NCBI GenBank assembly: GCA_963169105.1
Contig: OY720636.1
Span: forward strand, 71,164,123-71,228,122
Direction of reading: 5' to 3'
DNA from: Ceriagrion tenellum
Taxonomy: Eukaryota; Arthropoda; Insecta; Odonata; Coenagrionidae
Length of the DNA stretch: 64,000 nucleotides
The notes under the pieces are model-generated. The model was not told the origin of the DNA and searched no databases. It saw only the letters and a list, made by a program, of their open reading frames with translations. The position numbers and the translations under genes are program-made. Of the stretch, positions 1 to 13,200 are shown in pieces (the stretch's first letter is position 1; each line of letters starts with the position of its first letter).

Positions 1-2840
1 TGAGAGAAGAAGATATACATACTGCAGGCAGTAACCAATCGGAAGAATGGTTAACTGCAGCTCTACACTGCACTTTCCGCTGACGGCTTTATTTAATGCA
101 TACTTCAGTGACTGAGTAATTTGCTTGATGTATTCCATTGTTAGTCTTGCTCTGTAGTAGGTATTTCCCCCTCCTGTTGTGTCGCAAAATGTCCTATAAT
201 TTCGGCTCCTGTGTGCAGTTCTTTTAATTGCAATTATTCACCACTTCTTTCCAATTCCTCGTTGGACTCCCCTCAGTCCATTACCATACCTGGATTCCTA
301 TTTTTAATTTTTCTTATAATTCATTTGTCACTTTCTCAATGTAATCATTGAATACCATGAGTGACTAAGTACATCCTTGGCTTCACTTCTGTTGCCTCTA
401 CAACTGCCATTTTTAATCACTGCATTTTTATTCTCTCTGTGGTGTGCATACTGCTCTCCTGCTGTTAAATGATACTTCTATGCTCTTCTGTGTAATTATA
501 TCTTCTCTAGTTATATACACTGTTTCCACATCTTCCTCTCTATGGTTACTTGTAGGTGTGATAGTTCCCCTGGACCAACACGAAATTCATCAAATTATCT
601 TTTACTTCTGCCTCCAGTATGCTGTCACTCATATATGATCAATGTCCTTGACACTAATGGCCATTGGGCATTTCGTACCATTACTAACTCATGTTTACTC
701 TCATCCCCACCACTCTAGATTGTCCTGTAACTGTCATTCCAACAGTCCCCACAGTTCCCAGAGGTGCAAGGATTTTATGTGATGATGACCATAGAGACCT
801 AACCTCCTGACTTCTAGCACAAAACTCACCGTAGTGGGGGGCATCCTATAGTTGTCAGATTTAATTTCTCTTCGAATGACTTCTATTTCCAGGGAAGATA
901 CACATAGTTGAGTGGGCTTCTCTATACAATGCCAATAGTATTTTTAAGGTTGCATAACACCGTCATGTGTACTAACATATGTTTTTTCTGACCCTCACCC
1001 TTTGACCAATCTGGCATTCCAGCTCTAGAGGTCATTAGAATGTGCAATCCTTTTTCACCTTGTCAAGGCTGTAGTCCAAGATAAAGGAAGAGCACCTTAT
1101 GGAATGCTAAATCATGTTGATCATTATCGATCAAGACACAACCAGTATTAAGTGTTTGTTGAGGACCAAATAGCTAAGCTGGTCATTAACTGGTTAACAA
1201 AGGAACAAGAGAAAAATCACTTGGTGCACAAGAGGTGTCTAGGATCAATAATCAAAAAGCAGGAAGTGACTGAGGGAGCACATTACAATTTTGGAGAAGA
1301 AAAGAAGAAACTAAGAAAGTTCAAAGAAAATGGCAGACTTGTTACATGAAAAAGTTCCACAGAATTATGCCAGGGAAAAAACCCAAAATATTAATAATCT
1401 TTATCCATCCAAGCCATGGAGATGCTCATGCTCAAGATGTTGTTAAAGCGTTGCCTACATGCATAGTAAAACAATGAGGAAAAATTGACCACAAAATATT
1501 TTAAATAAAATTGTTTCTAATTCCATCTCAAAGTATTCATAAATAGAGTACCTGCAACAGGTTTGCACATAACTGTTTTTTAATTATATTTTTTAACCTT
1601 ACACAGCTTACGGAGCAGGCACTGGTAGGCATCTTATTAAAGTTTTATTGCTAAGTTTGCAGATTAATTGTAGGTCTTTTATAGCATCAAATGATTAACG
1701 TCCAGATAATGTTTTGATCATATATCATGTGAGTGGACTGATGATTGGATAGGGTACATATTTAGGTTTTATGTCCACATGTGAAGCACATACAGACCGT
1801 AGATGGTTAGCCAGTACAGGTATTTGAATATAGGCCCGCAATGGTCACAGGGCCTAGAACTGCTCAGAATCCTTACCTTTTTTTGCTGTTAAAGAAATTC
1901 CTCCGTTTAATGAGCATAGGTACTTCCAGTCTTAAGATTGTTTAAAAGTATACTCTGAAAGCAAGAAAATAGGTTGATTTCATATACTCTTCAACCACAC
2001 AAGTTATAAGTGTCATTTCTGAGATAATACTGATTAGTAAATAACTGAGAAATGCACTCTGAAAATGATGCATCAAAATAAGATGACGGAACTAGAGAAT
2101 TATAGTAAATGAATGCGACAAAGCAGTATGAAAATGGATTGAGCCTACAACAGGTCATAAAGATTAGAATATACCTACAAGGAATGTAAGGAAGAATGGA
2201 ATAACATTGTGCCTGTAGAACCCCAATAGTGGAGATTAGTGAAGGCATAAAGCAGAGATCGGGATAGATGAGATTAGTAATAGAGAAGATAAGCAGCAAT
2301 AGGAGACGAGTGATCAAGGTGGTAAATTCTTGCTATCTGCTATTAACTGGTTTATTACAAGGATAAAGAATTCAGAAATTGTGCCACACAATTGTTGAAC
2401 AGAAACAATAAATGCCCAATATACAAGACGATAAATTAGTAGGTTAATATCATGGAGGCATTCCACTATCTTGTTTAGTTTATAAGATCTTACTCGGACT
2501 TCGTGCCTTAGTTAAATTATCTAAAGATGGCACCATTGATGTTAATTTCGTTCCAGCAGCAGCATTGTTGACTAGATATTTGATAAGGAGGCAAATGATA
2601 CAGTGCATCTGGGATATGACACATATTTGCTTTCATGTGTTGTCGTATAACAGTATTATGATCATGTTCACAGGAATGGACTATGCAAGGCACTTTTAAG
2701 TGTTTATAATTTCTGATACAAAATATTACGATTAGTATAAATCCCTACTTACTAGAGCGTAAGTTTATAATTTAAGAGCAGAATTAAAATTCATCACAGG
2801 AGTGAAGAAAGGTTTTGGGCAACCTGCAATTTTGTCTGAC
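1..2840. other. Intergenic, nothing recognised
   Basis: AT-rich sequence with no coding match, RNA gene or clear terminal repeat that I can support. The open frames here (such as 444-638 and 1152-1349 on the plus strand and 1991-2317 on the minus strand) are short, have no recognisable motif and are not flanked by convincing splice sites. The lysine- and glutamate-rich frame at 1152-1349 looks most protein-like but has no identity. Confidence 0.4.
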
Positions 2841-2847
2841 CTAGCTT

Positions 2848-4270
2848 TATTTATTTATCCCGGGACTTGTTTTTACACGTATGGGACAGTGCCATAGGCA
2901 AATTAAAAATGTATATATATAATAAGTATACCAGTATAGAAATAACAAAATATACAGATTGAATACAAAAATACATAGCGTACAGTTAATTCAATTACAT
3001 AAGAGGTAAGAAATTCATCCACCGAATAAAATGCATTTTTTATCAGATATTCTTTTAGTTCTACCTTAAAGAGTGAGATAGATTTAATGCTTTTAATTTT
3101 AATAGGTAGGGAGTTATAGAACATCACTCCTGCATAGAGCGGGCTTTTAGCATGTAGCTTTAGATTATGAGTAACAGTTCTGAAGTCATTTTTCCTTCTT
3201 GTGTCATGCTTATGCACATCCATATTAGTTATTAGCTCTAGTGCAGAATAATGTTCTTTAATATACTAAATTGAAAAGAATATATAAATGCAGGGGAACG
3301 TTAGAAGCTTGAGATCCTTAAAAAGGGACCTGCAGCTGTATTTTTTTCTTACTCTTGCCAGGATTCTCAATGCCCACTTTTGTAGTTTAAAAAGCCTTGT
3401 GGTGTGGTGGGAGTGGCCCCAGGCTATTACACCTTATTTAAGTCGACTGTAAATATCTGCATAATAGACTAATTTAGCAGCTGACATTTGATATTAGCAA
3501 TATTTGTCTTAGGAGGTAATACCCTGAGGCAATTTTAGAGCAAAGACCATCAATGTGTCCCCCATTGCATGGACTCATCAATTTCCACCCCTAAGAATTT
3601 AAAGTTCGATACGTGAGAGAGAACCTGTCCATTCAATTTAAGTAGAGGGAAAGTTAGAACTTTCTTTTGATATGGGTGAAACTGAACAAATGTAGACTTG
3701 TCTTCGATGATGATTACTCTATTTTCAGTGCACCACCTTACCATGCAATCTATGCCTTGTTGGAGGGTGTTGACAGTGTCATGAGTATATTTCATGAAGT
3801 GATAGTATCATCAGCATACATTGTAAGGTCACCATGATTGAGATACGATGGAAGATCATTCATATAGAGGAGTAAAAGTATGGGGCCCAAGATAGAGCCT
3901 TGAGAAACCCCTATTGAGACTACCTGTTTATCTGATATGGCCTTTGACTACTTGGGAGCATTCACTTAGATAGGATTTAACCCATTGATTAGCAATAACA
4001 GCAATTCCATAACTTTTTAATTTATCCAGCAAGATGCTCTGGTCAACACAATTAAAAGACTTCCTTAGGTCATAGAAGATCCCAATGGTGTCACTGATCA
4101 TCCAGGGCATGTAGGACAGAGTCTACAAACTTGTAAATAGCGATCTCAGTCCTTTTTCCTATAAGGAAACCATATTGTGATCTAGAGATAATTTGAAACC
4201 TCTCCAGATATGATGTTAATCTTTTCGTCAGTTGTTTCTACACCATACATTTCATCCCATGTCTCCCTTT
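2848..4270 (-). mobile_element. Degraded non-LTR retrotransposon (LINE), 5'-truncated
   Basis: Pieces of a LINE reverse transcriptase read in order on the minus strand in changing frames. A fingers-region stretch with QYGFLIGKRTEIAIY lies near 4,100-4,235. A palm stretch with YDLRKSFNCVDQSILLDKL (about 4,050-4,080) corresponds to the usual DLSKAFDCVDH motif. A YADDT catalytic motif near 3,800-3,825 is followed at once by a stop. A thumb-like stretch with FKFLGVEID lies near 3,590. The usual C-terminal tail, with MFYNSLP, lies at 2,903-3,223. The 3' end reads into repeated ATAAATAA near 2,848, a typical LINE tail. Frameshifts and stops make it inactive. The palm and tail look jockey/CR1-like, but the clade is not certain. 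Endonuclease and ORF1 are absent. Confidence 0.8.
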
Positions 4271-6996
4271 CAAGAGTAGAGCTTCATGCAGGGTGATTAG
4301 TAATTCCGATCAGAAGGGAACATCAAGGAAAATTCTATCAAATTCTGCCTATGTAGGACATTACAACTAGGACTAGATCAATGAATTATCTTAAGCAAAA
4401 TTATAGACAGAAAAAGGTGGAAAAAATTGGGACTATGATAGATGAGGTATACGACGTCCAAATTAAAAGAGCAACTTTACTATCTGGAAGCACAAAAGGG
4501 AAATCTGTGGCTATTGCTATACAGTGACAATGATCCAAGCAGAGAAATAAAGGAGAATACATGGCAGTAGATATAATGCTAAGAATACAATAGACCCTTT
4601 TGTCTGTGGTTTGCTTGTCTCGGACATCAAATGTGAAAACTTCCAAAAATAATTTACCTTAAGCTCAAATGAGCATGTTATTACGAGGTAAAACCTAACC
4701 TCTGCTCTTAGTGCATGACGTATAACTCATACTACACCCTCAGACGCCACCCTTGACTGCAAAATACACACCAGTAACCTTCCAGTGTTCTCAGTACCTG
4801 CATCATAGTATTGCTGTTACTACAGTGAAGATTAATTAAGATGGCTCGTATAAAACATGTAAGTAGCGACGTTGAGTTCAGCGAAAGTGAGGAAATGGCA
4901 TGGTGTGCTCCCCATCAACCAACAAGTGCAAGTTCTCGATTTGATTCAGAAAGAGTAAAAAAAAATGCATAAATCACAAACATTCGAGATATGAGTGCAT
5001 TGTCCATTTTTGAGATGGTGTAGAATGAAAAATATACAAATATGATACTTAGATTTATTTATAAAATGAAAGTTAACAATAAGCATTTTACATTAATTGG
5101 TGTTGGTAGGTCTTATTTTGCAATAAAAGACAAGAGTGCAAAAACACAAAGTATAAATAATATTGAATTATAAAAATAAATTCTTGAAAAATGGAAAGAT
5201 CAGCTGGCAATGCCCTGGCTCTCAGCCCTTCTTGGCACAAAAAATATCTGACAGAATGAAGTGAGATTTACCTTAGCTGTCATCTTGGAGAGGGTAAATG
5301 ACCCTTTGGATAACCTCTGCCATTCCAGATTTGGCTGACCTTTGGTCACATGACTGGAAGAATGTCAGATAAGTTCAAGACAAGGGACTTTGTAGATCCA
5401 TTGTCCACTTTTGATCAGCATACAGGTGGTATGAGACCAGAGGCTGGATTAGAGGCTCAGCCACACTCCCAAATCTTTGAGATGCAGACAAGACTATAGT
5501 GATCAGTTGGTCAACTCTTGGAGGTATATCTCTTTCTCCAGAGACTTATAGCACAAGAAAAAGTCAGCATGTAGTGAATGATTAAGATGATAATTTAGGT
5601 AACATTTTGTATTGCGTGAGGAAAAATTAAAGAAAGGTACTTCCATTATATAGTCGTCTGATAAATATATAACTGATTTAGGAAAAAAAAAGAGTATTTG
5701 ATATACACTCAGTTATCTAAGGTAGCCCTGTAACATACCCACCATAGATACTGGGCCCTACTATATAAAGAAAAATCAAAAAGCACCACACTAGAAGAAG
5801 TAGTAGACAAAACTAATAGATCTGACAAATGACTATACTGCACATCTGCTGTCAATGAATAGATAAAAAAGGTTCAAGAGTAGAGGCTAATTATGAAGGA
5901 ATCCCAGCCTAGCTAAAGCTGTAGTGCCATTAACAGAAGCCCAGAAGGTAGGGTCCACACTGAAATATCTTTCTATGTAAATAAGCCTACACTTCCACAA
6001 AAATGAAAGTTACTGCAAGCATTATTACCTCTCCCTACAGTAACAATCCATTCCTTAACTAGGCCCCTAACATTTCTCCCCTTAACATCATTGCCTTCAC
6101 TGTAAATCCATTTCCTACATTTTCACGAAAAAAAATGAAATAAAAGAATTCACGGCAATAATTCCTTTTAGTTCGGCTAGGGTTTCCCCGAGAATAATGC
6201 AGGATATTTAATTATAATATAATCAACAGAACTGGATTCACTTTGGTACACATACAATTCAATCCAAGTAGTGGCAACGAACAAATAGGTTCACCAGCAA
6301 CATCAGAAAAACTAAAAGTGAAAACAAATGACATAAAGATTGAGTATACTTACCACTCCCAAATTATCACATTATGGATAGCCATGATTTGACATACATT
6401 CAGAGTTGACCAGCTTTCTTGATTGATTAATTAGGTACAACCATAAATATGTAAAACCAAACATATAAAACTTCAGCATTAGACCATTGAGTGTAAGTTT
6501 ATAGAAATGCATTCCATTCAAATTTCTTTAATGTTTTATAAGCATAGCACAGACTGAAAACATTTCTATGTAGTGATGATGCAGTAAAAACCATTGTTTG
6601 GGATTTCATATTAGTACATTTTATTTCAGCTTGCAATTAAGCACAATAAAAAGGCAATTAGAAAAAGGTCAATCTTAACAAATAATTATAAGGCAGTGCT
6701 AAGTCTTGACTGGCCATGATTGGAAAATGTATGAAAATACTGATCTACATGGAGTGCCTGGCAATTCAGCTCGCGAAGATTTAATGACAATCTTAATAAA
6801 TTCAATGAAGGATGTCAAACATTTGGCAATCCTTAAATCACACAACTGACATTACTGGACAAGTCCAGCTCAGGTGAATCACAAGTACGTAAGTACCATT
6901 CAAGATGAATTCCGAAAGAAGAAACTACTCAAACTCAAATGACAACGCAACAAATGTAATTGATATAAGACAATGCAGAAATATAAGAGTTATGCC
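4271..6996. other. Intergenic, no supported gene
   Basis: No coding match was recognised. A small open frame starts at ATG 4,841 in a good context and encodes MARIKHVSSDVEFSESEE followed by about 25 more residues before a stop. Its acidic-serine start looks like a real N terminus, and a GTAAGT follows the sixth codon, but no partner exon was found. The rest is low-complexity AT-rich sequence. Confidence 0.35.
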
Positions 6997-7002
6997 TTTA
7001 TT
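6997..7002 (-). terminator. Poly(A) signal for the Stip1 homologue
   Basis: AATAAA on the minus strand, about 270 bases past the Stip1 stop codon at 7,274-7,276. It is the first canonical hexamer found in the right position. Cleavage would fall shortly after, towards lower coordinates. Confidence 0.5.
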
Positions 7003-7273
7003 CCACAAATACAGTTTCTGAAATTCATTTACGCTGGCCTGCATGATTATTAACTTCCTTCCTTTCACTGGAACATGACGGCCATTCAAATTTCAGTGAC
7101 ACGCAGGCACTTTTAAAATGACATTTTTACACTCTCCTGAAACTTGATGTTAATTTATGATACAGAAAAAGCAAAGAGTAGTCAATAGATTCTTTATGTT
7201 GCAACTCCTTCCATGACCAAATGGTATGGTTCTAACTGATGCTCCACCATAAATGCATCACCAGCCCATCTCA

Positions 7274-10200
7274 TCAATGAATGGCTATCAACCCAGACTC
7301 CAGTAATTTCTGGATTTTTGCCGCTATGTCAGGATTCTTTAAATGACTGCAAGAAAATCACAGAGATTACACATTAGATTCATTGATGTGAATTATAAAA
7401 ACCAACAAGAAAAACAGCAATATAAAACCCAGGACAAATGTAAAACACTTGATGTACATCTAAATGATCATATTTTTAGCATTTTTTGAATGAAATAAAG
7501 TACTTTGGCAGGCTAATCTCTGTTCTCTTTCCCTCATTCTTTCCACTTGCCAGCCGTTATTGGTTAACCTTTTTTAGTTTTCTTGACTTAAATGGAAAGT
7601 CATGACCAAAATTATGTCACTGACAATGTATGAACTAGTTCTTACTTGATTTCAAAGTTGCTTTTACATTAATAATGTGCAATTCCTCTTTTACACTTTA
7701 AGGACTAAGGAAAAAAGAGTAAAACAGGGTAATATAAATCTAGGGAAATCTTAATTAGCAGGTATTTGAAGAATCAAAAATATAGATCATAACCAAATGA
7801 TTAATAATTTTATTTAATTTGAATGGATAATACCTAAAGCTAGAGGCTGCAGCAGTCTGGTGCTATTAGCAGGGATAATAACTGATTGACTTCGTTTCTT
7901 CAAAATTACAAGATGTCATCCATGACTATCTGTTGGTTGTATAAGTTTTAATCAAGGTCCTGACATGTTTATGTGAATTTCTAGATTTCAGAACACTGCC
8001 ATTAGCTCTAAACAAAATAATGTGGCCAGCTTTGTTGTGCTTGTCTCTATAGCAAGGATCCCCTTTGAAGTCTTAGGTCTTGTGTGGCAGTATATCACAA
8101 TATATATGTGACTAACCCACATAAAAAGTGTCTTTCATAGCATATAGCTATCAACATAATTAAGTAAAGTTGGACATAACTAAGTATGAAAAAATAGGCA
8201 ACTTCCACTGTATCACTTGTGTTCCGATGTAAAGGTTCTGATTCCAATCCATCAAGCCTGAAACCACAAAGTATAAAGTTGGACATTTCCAGGGAGAAAC
8301 TGTATCAGGATCTACACTTTCAGACTCACTACAGATACTGATTAAAACAATTTTACACTGAATTTTGAAAATGCCTATCTAGCCATGTAATGTTTTGAAG
8401 ACATAAATATCTGATCTTGTAGCTACATGAAGTGCCTTCTTTTTAAACCACTCAACTATTTGGTATACTGTGGACTTCCAGAGCACACTAAATCCAAGCT
8501 AAAATGCAATATAGATCAAAATCGCCTGAAAATATTCTGTTGGCTTCATGATTTCAGAAATACTGGGATCTTAATACTGAATTCAAGACGAAGGCAACAG
8601 TATCACGATCTGGGCTCTATGACTTGTAAGAACACGAATTAAGTCATTCCACAAAATTACAACAGCTCCATAAGAAATTAAGTGAAAAAATCAAACCGTT
8701 CACAAAACAAATACAAAGAGGAAATTTTGTATTATGTACTGATGGCAATTGAACCATAAGTAACTACACAGTGCTCAGGAAAAATTTGGAACTTCCTCCA
8801 GAGGCTAGAAAAATGGACTCTTTCTTCACCGATGCACTAGAAACAATTATCACAGCAATGAAAAAATTTAAGTTCAACCATTAAATGAATAATACACAGG
8901 CAAAATGTGGATATTTCATTCATTACAATCTTCCTAGACATTCTCTTTATATTCTCCTTCAAACTCAAGAGTCTCAAAATTTTTGGGTCGACATTGGTTG
9001 TCAGTCGGTATGAGTTCAATGCACCAGCTATCATCTAGCTTCTTGTCAATTGTTGTAAATTGCAGGATATTTCAACATTTCAGGAACTCGTTTGATACTT
9101 CCCATCCTTTCCTACTACAATTCCTGGGAAATAAGTTGTGCATAGTACATAGATTTATAAGGAGTCTAATGCCTACCCTCATCTGTTGTCACAGATACCC
9201 TGAAGTAATCTGTCAAATATGGTTTATGTGGAAAAACATTATGTAAATATTATTTCATGCTAACAAATGAATGCCATTGGAGAAAGTTCATCCATGATGG
9301 TAATGACTGATGATTGGAGTATTTCACCTCACACAGTTCAATGAAATAATAGATTTTGTCATGTCAAAAGACTGTCAGATTACATATGGGATAAATTGTG
9401 TGCACATCTGAGAAGTTTTCATCATCATGAAACAAAAATCACCTCTCCGAGAGCATTGTTAACGTGCATCGGTGCAATATGTCTTGTGATTTGCGTGGTG
9501 TGAATATCAGTCTAACTTCACAGTTTCATCATATTTCTCACAACAAGTGACCTGTGTTGTTTGAAAATGCTGATTTACTTACTATATGAGTGTTCAGGTT
9601 TAAGTGATAATTTGACTACTGTTTTACTAGTAAAAATTACTTCTCAGCATGTAGTATCATTTTTTAAAAAACCTTGTATGCATTCAATGGCTTCAAAGTG
9701 TTCTCCTTTCTTCCCAAATTCAATTAAAGTAAAATTAGCATGTAGATCTGAATGAGACAGTATTCCCCTCGCCTCACTAACTCAGCAACATTCATTCAGG
9801 ATGCAGGAACTTATCCTGTTAATGCAACAATGAGGCAATGGCACCTAGTGGTGCCTTGTCAGCTTTATGTTATAACATAACATCAAATTTTACATTAGAA
9901 CAATACAGTAGAGCGCCGGTTATCCGTGGTAATGGAGGGGGAAGCCCAATCAGATAATCCAAGAAAACGGATAATCCGTAAATTTTCCTAGTAGTTTAGC
10001 CCTTAGTTTCAGCGCCATGGTTTCTCCAGTCTTTAGCATTCGTTCCATTGAAATACTCGTTTTCCAGCCATTACATTTTACGGCCAATCATTTATTCCAT
10101 TTACTTCTCCAAAACATTTCACCAACTAAAATTATGCCTGTCGATTACATGCATTGAAGGCTCTCTATTATTTCGCAGAAAATTCAGTGATGAACCTTAA

Positions 10201-13200
10201 TCTCTGACGTGCAATGCATCCCATTTTTATATGCCTGACTACTATTTGCCCAGCAAAACTATTTATTACACAATGTATTATGCTCATTTAGAGGAATCTG
10301 AGACTATGCTGATCGGTAAAATTAGCCTTGCATTTTTTAAATTCCCATATAAAGCCTGTGCCAATAGCTGACCCAAAGTTGAACGACTACAGTTTGTCTC
10401 TGAGTTAAATTCCTCCAAAGCTAAAGCTCAACAAAGCACATGCCTCTTCTGCGGAGATAAGGAGTCACTTCTCGGAGTTCTAACTCTTCTGCCTAGAGAG
10501 CGACCGGCTATCGAAGTAAACAAGTGAAGGTCACAGACCAGCCCTATTCCCAAACCCATGAGGCCATGGACGCTACTTACCTCCTTTTAGCGTGCACTGG
10601 TGTCCACTCGTGCTATCCGATTTTGAAGCATAGTTCAACAACTTGGCTTGATTTTTGAAAATATCGCACTCTGTAGTGATTCCAATGCCACAATCCGCCT
10701 CTAAATTAGCCGGTGACTCTCCCTTAGACACCCTTTCATTAATTCTTAACTTCTCGGAAATATCTAATATTACGTGCTTCCTCTTTCCCGTGGAATTACT
10801 CATTTCGAATCAATAATTTTGCCGACACAAACTTGCCAAATGTAAAACGTCCGCTGAAGCAATATACAAAAACCGAATAAACTTGCACACCCGGGTCACA
10901 AATAAATTGAGCACTGAGCAAAGAGTACGTAGACTCACCATAATGCAACAGTGCCATGCACGTTGTTGAATTGCCTATTGCAGGAAAATCTTTTTTGTCA
11001 GCAAAAAGCAGCAAATTTGTTGACTTTATCACTGTATGCGACTCACTGTCTGTCTGCTACTGTCTACGATTGCAGTCAGAAGTGGTAGCAGGAGGAGGGA
11101 GGGTACGAAAGGGAGAGCCGGGGAGAGAGAGGGGAACTTGTTGAGGGACTGATAGTCGGATAATCCGACGGTTGGTAAATCAGATATCGGATAATCGGCG
11201 CTCTACTGTATATTTACAAATGCAAACAAGGTTTTTGCAGGCTCCCTCCATCAATGTACATAATATTCAATTTTACATTGCGACACGATTCTACTGCATT
11301 TCTCAAGGATGATTATGATGAACTTTTTGAAAAAAGTACGAGGTTAAAAATGTAAGCCTCTATAACCTCAGATTGACTTACACCATACACAATCTACACA
11401 GAATATGTACTCGTAATTTAATACATGATAAAAGGATAAATATGTTATGCTACAGGGATTTATAAACATGGATTACGTGAATTAACAAAAAAACATGTAA
11501 GAAATATGCAGTTTGGGTACATGTTGAAGAAAGGCCATTTAATTCAAGAAGTCATCTTCAAACACTCCCATCAATAGGATCGATCATTTAATTCCTTAAA
11601 TGGTAATCTGACAGAATACCATGTGACAACCCATGATGTCAACCCTTTATTTAAATGTGTAACATTTTCAAGAAATTTATCATTAGTTTTGGGGTCTAAG
11701 TTGGCCAAATGTTAACAAATTGTGGATTAAAAAAGATTTAATTTTTTACCGGCGAATAATATTTGTCTCGGGTTTGGCACTAGGTAAGGCTTTTAAAGGC
11801 CGACATTTCGTCATCAGGGCTGAGACTGATTGCAGAGTTAGTCCATGCCGGGTTTTTTATAGCTGGCCAAGGGTGGTTGAAAACCCATTGTTTTCCAGCT
11901 AATTTGAATTTGTTCAAAGCTGTTTGAATTTGAATTAACTCCCCGAGTTTTATTTTATTGATTAACTGTCTCCATATTTGGCTAATATTTTGCTAAGCCT
12001 CGATTCAGCTTCTTCTCCACCAAATTCATCTCAATTGCCTCTTTCATCATACGATCCCAGAATCCATTTAAGCAGCAGAGGAGATTTTACAAATTGTGGA
12101 TTTTTACCCCATTTCAACAAATATTTTGTCCAAAGCAACAATGTACACAAAATTGTAAAATATGTAAAAAGTATGATAAAACCTAATAAGAGGCAACTCA
12201 ATATCACAAATTGCCAGGTTTTATGAAAAATGCAAGTTGTAGAAATATCAGGCAAAAGGAAGTTACATGGGGTTCAAGAGGCCTTATTCATAATACATGA
12301 TGTAGTAACCCGCTAACATCACTTAGCCTCGGAGGTTATCCTAACCTCCACGTGGTGTACCCTAGTAACCTGAGCAATCCTGTGGAAGATTGGGTAACCA
12401 ACCCCAGTGGGAAGCAGGATAAGGGCAAATGAGGAAGGGAGAAATGGTCCTCCAAAAAGGGGGTTATACAGTGGACCAGCACTCACTTATGTAAAACAAT
12501 CACAAGCTAAAAAACTCAGCACACAGCCTCGGAACAAAGCCAGATGGAAAATTGGATATCGAGAAAAGCAACAGAAATGGACTATGAATATCGGAATTTG
12601 GAATGTAAAAGGAATTAGGAATAAGCAGCAGGACGTTATCAACGAAATGATAAGTAGAAACATAGACATTGCAATCTTATCAGAAACAAAAAAGAAAGGG
12701 AATGGAACTGAAAACTTAAAAGAATTCATACACTGCTACAGTGGAGATGATAAGAGTGAAAGGGCTAGAGATGGTGTATCCTTACTCATATGAAAGAAAA
12801 TGAAAAATAAAATAATATCATGGGAAGCAATTAACGAACATATATTAACGATGACCATAAAAAACAGAGGCCACCTAATAACCATATTAGGAGTGAATGC
12901 ACCAAATGAGGGAACTAACTTACAAAAAAAGCAGAAGTACGAAAACAGCCTAAGGGAAATTTTAGAAAAAACTCTAGATAGACAGGAGATAATATTAGCA
13001 GAATACCTGAACAGTAGGGTGGGCAAACAGAAGAAAAACCCATTTGTGGGTTGACATGTAGAAGAAACAGTCAACAGAAACGTAGAAAAGCTAATAGATA
13101 TACGTACGGATTATAAGTTACAAATAATGAATACATATTTCGCTCACAAGAACATCCATAAATATACATGGCACGAAGAAGCAAGAAACAGGAAGTCCAT

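Noticed and set aside
8983..9246. 87-codon plus-strand frame in the Stip1 intron
   Set aside because: No recognisable motif, no codon bias and no splice sites; overlaps an equally plausible minus frame.
12487..13074. Minus-strand frames rich in Phe, Leu and Ser across the LINE
   Set aside because: Shadows of the A-rich LINE coding strand; they look hydrophobic because of base composition.
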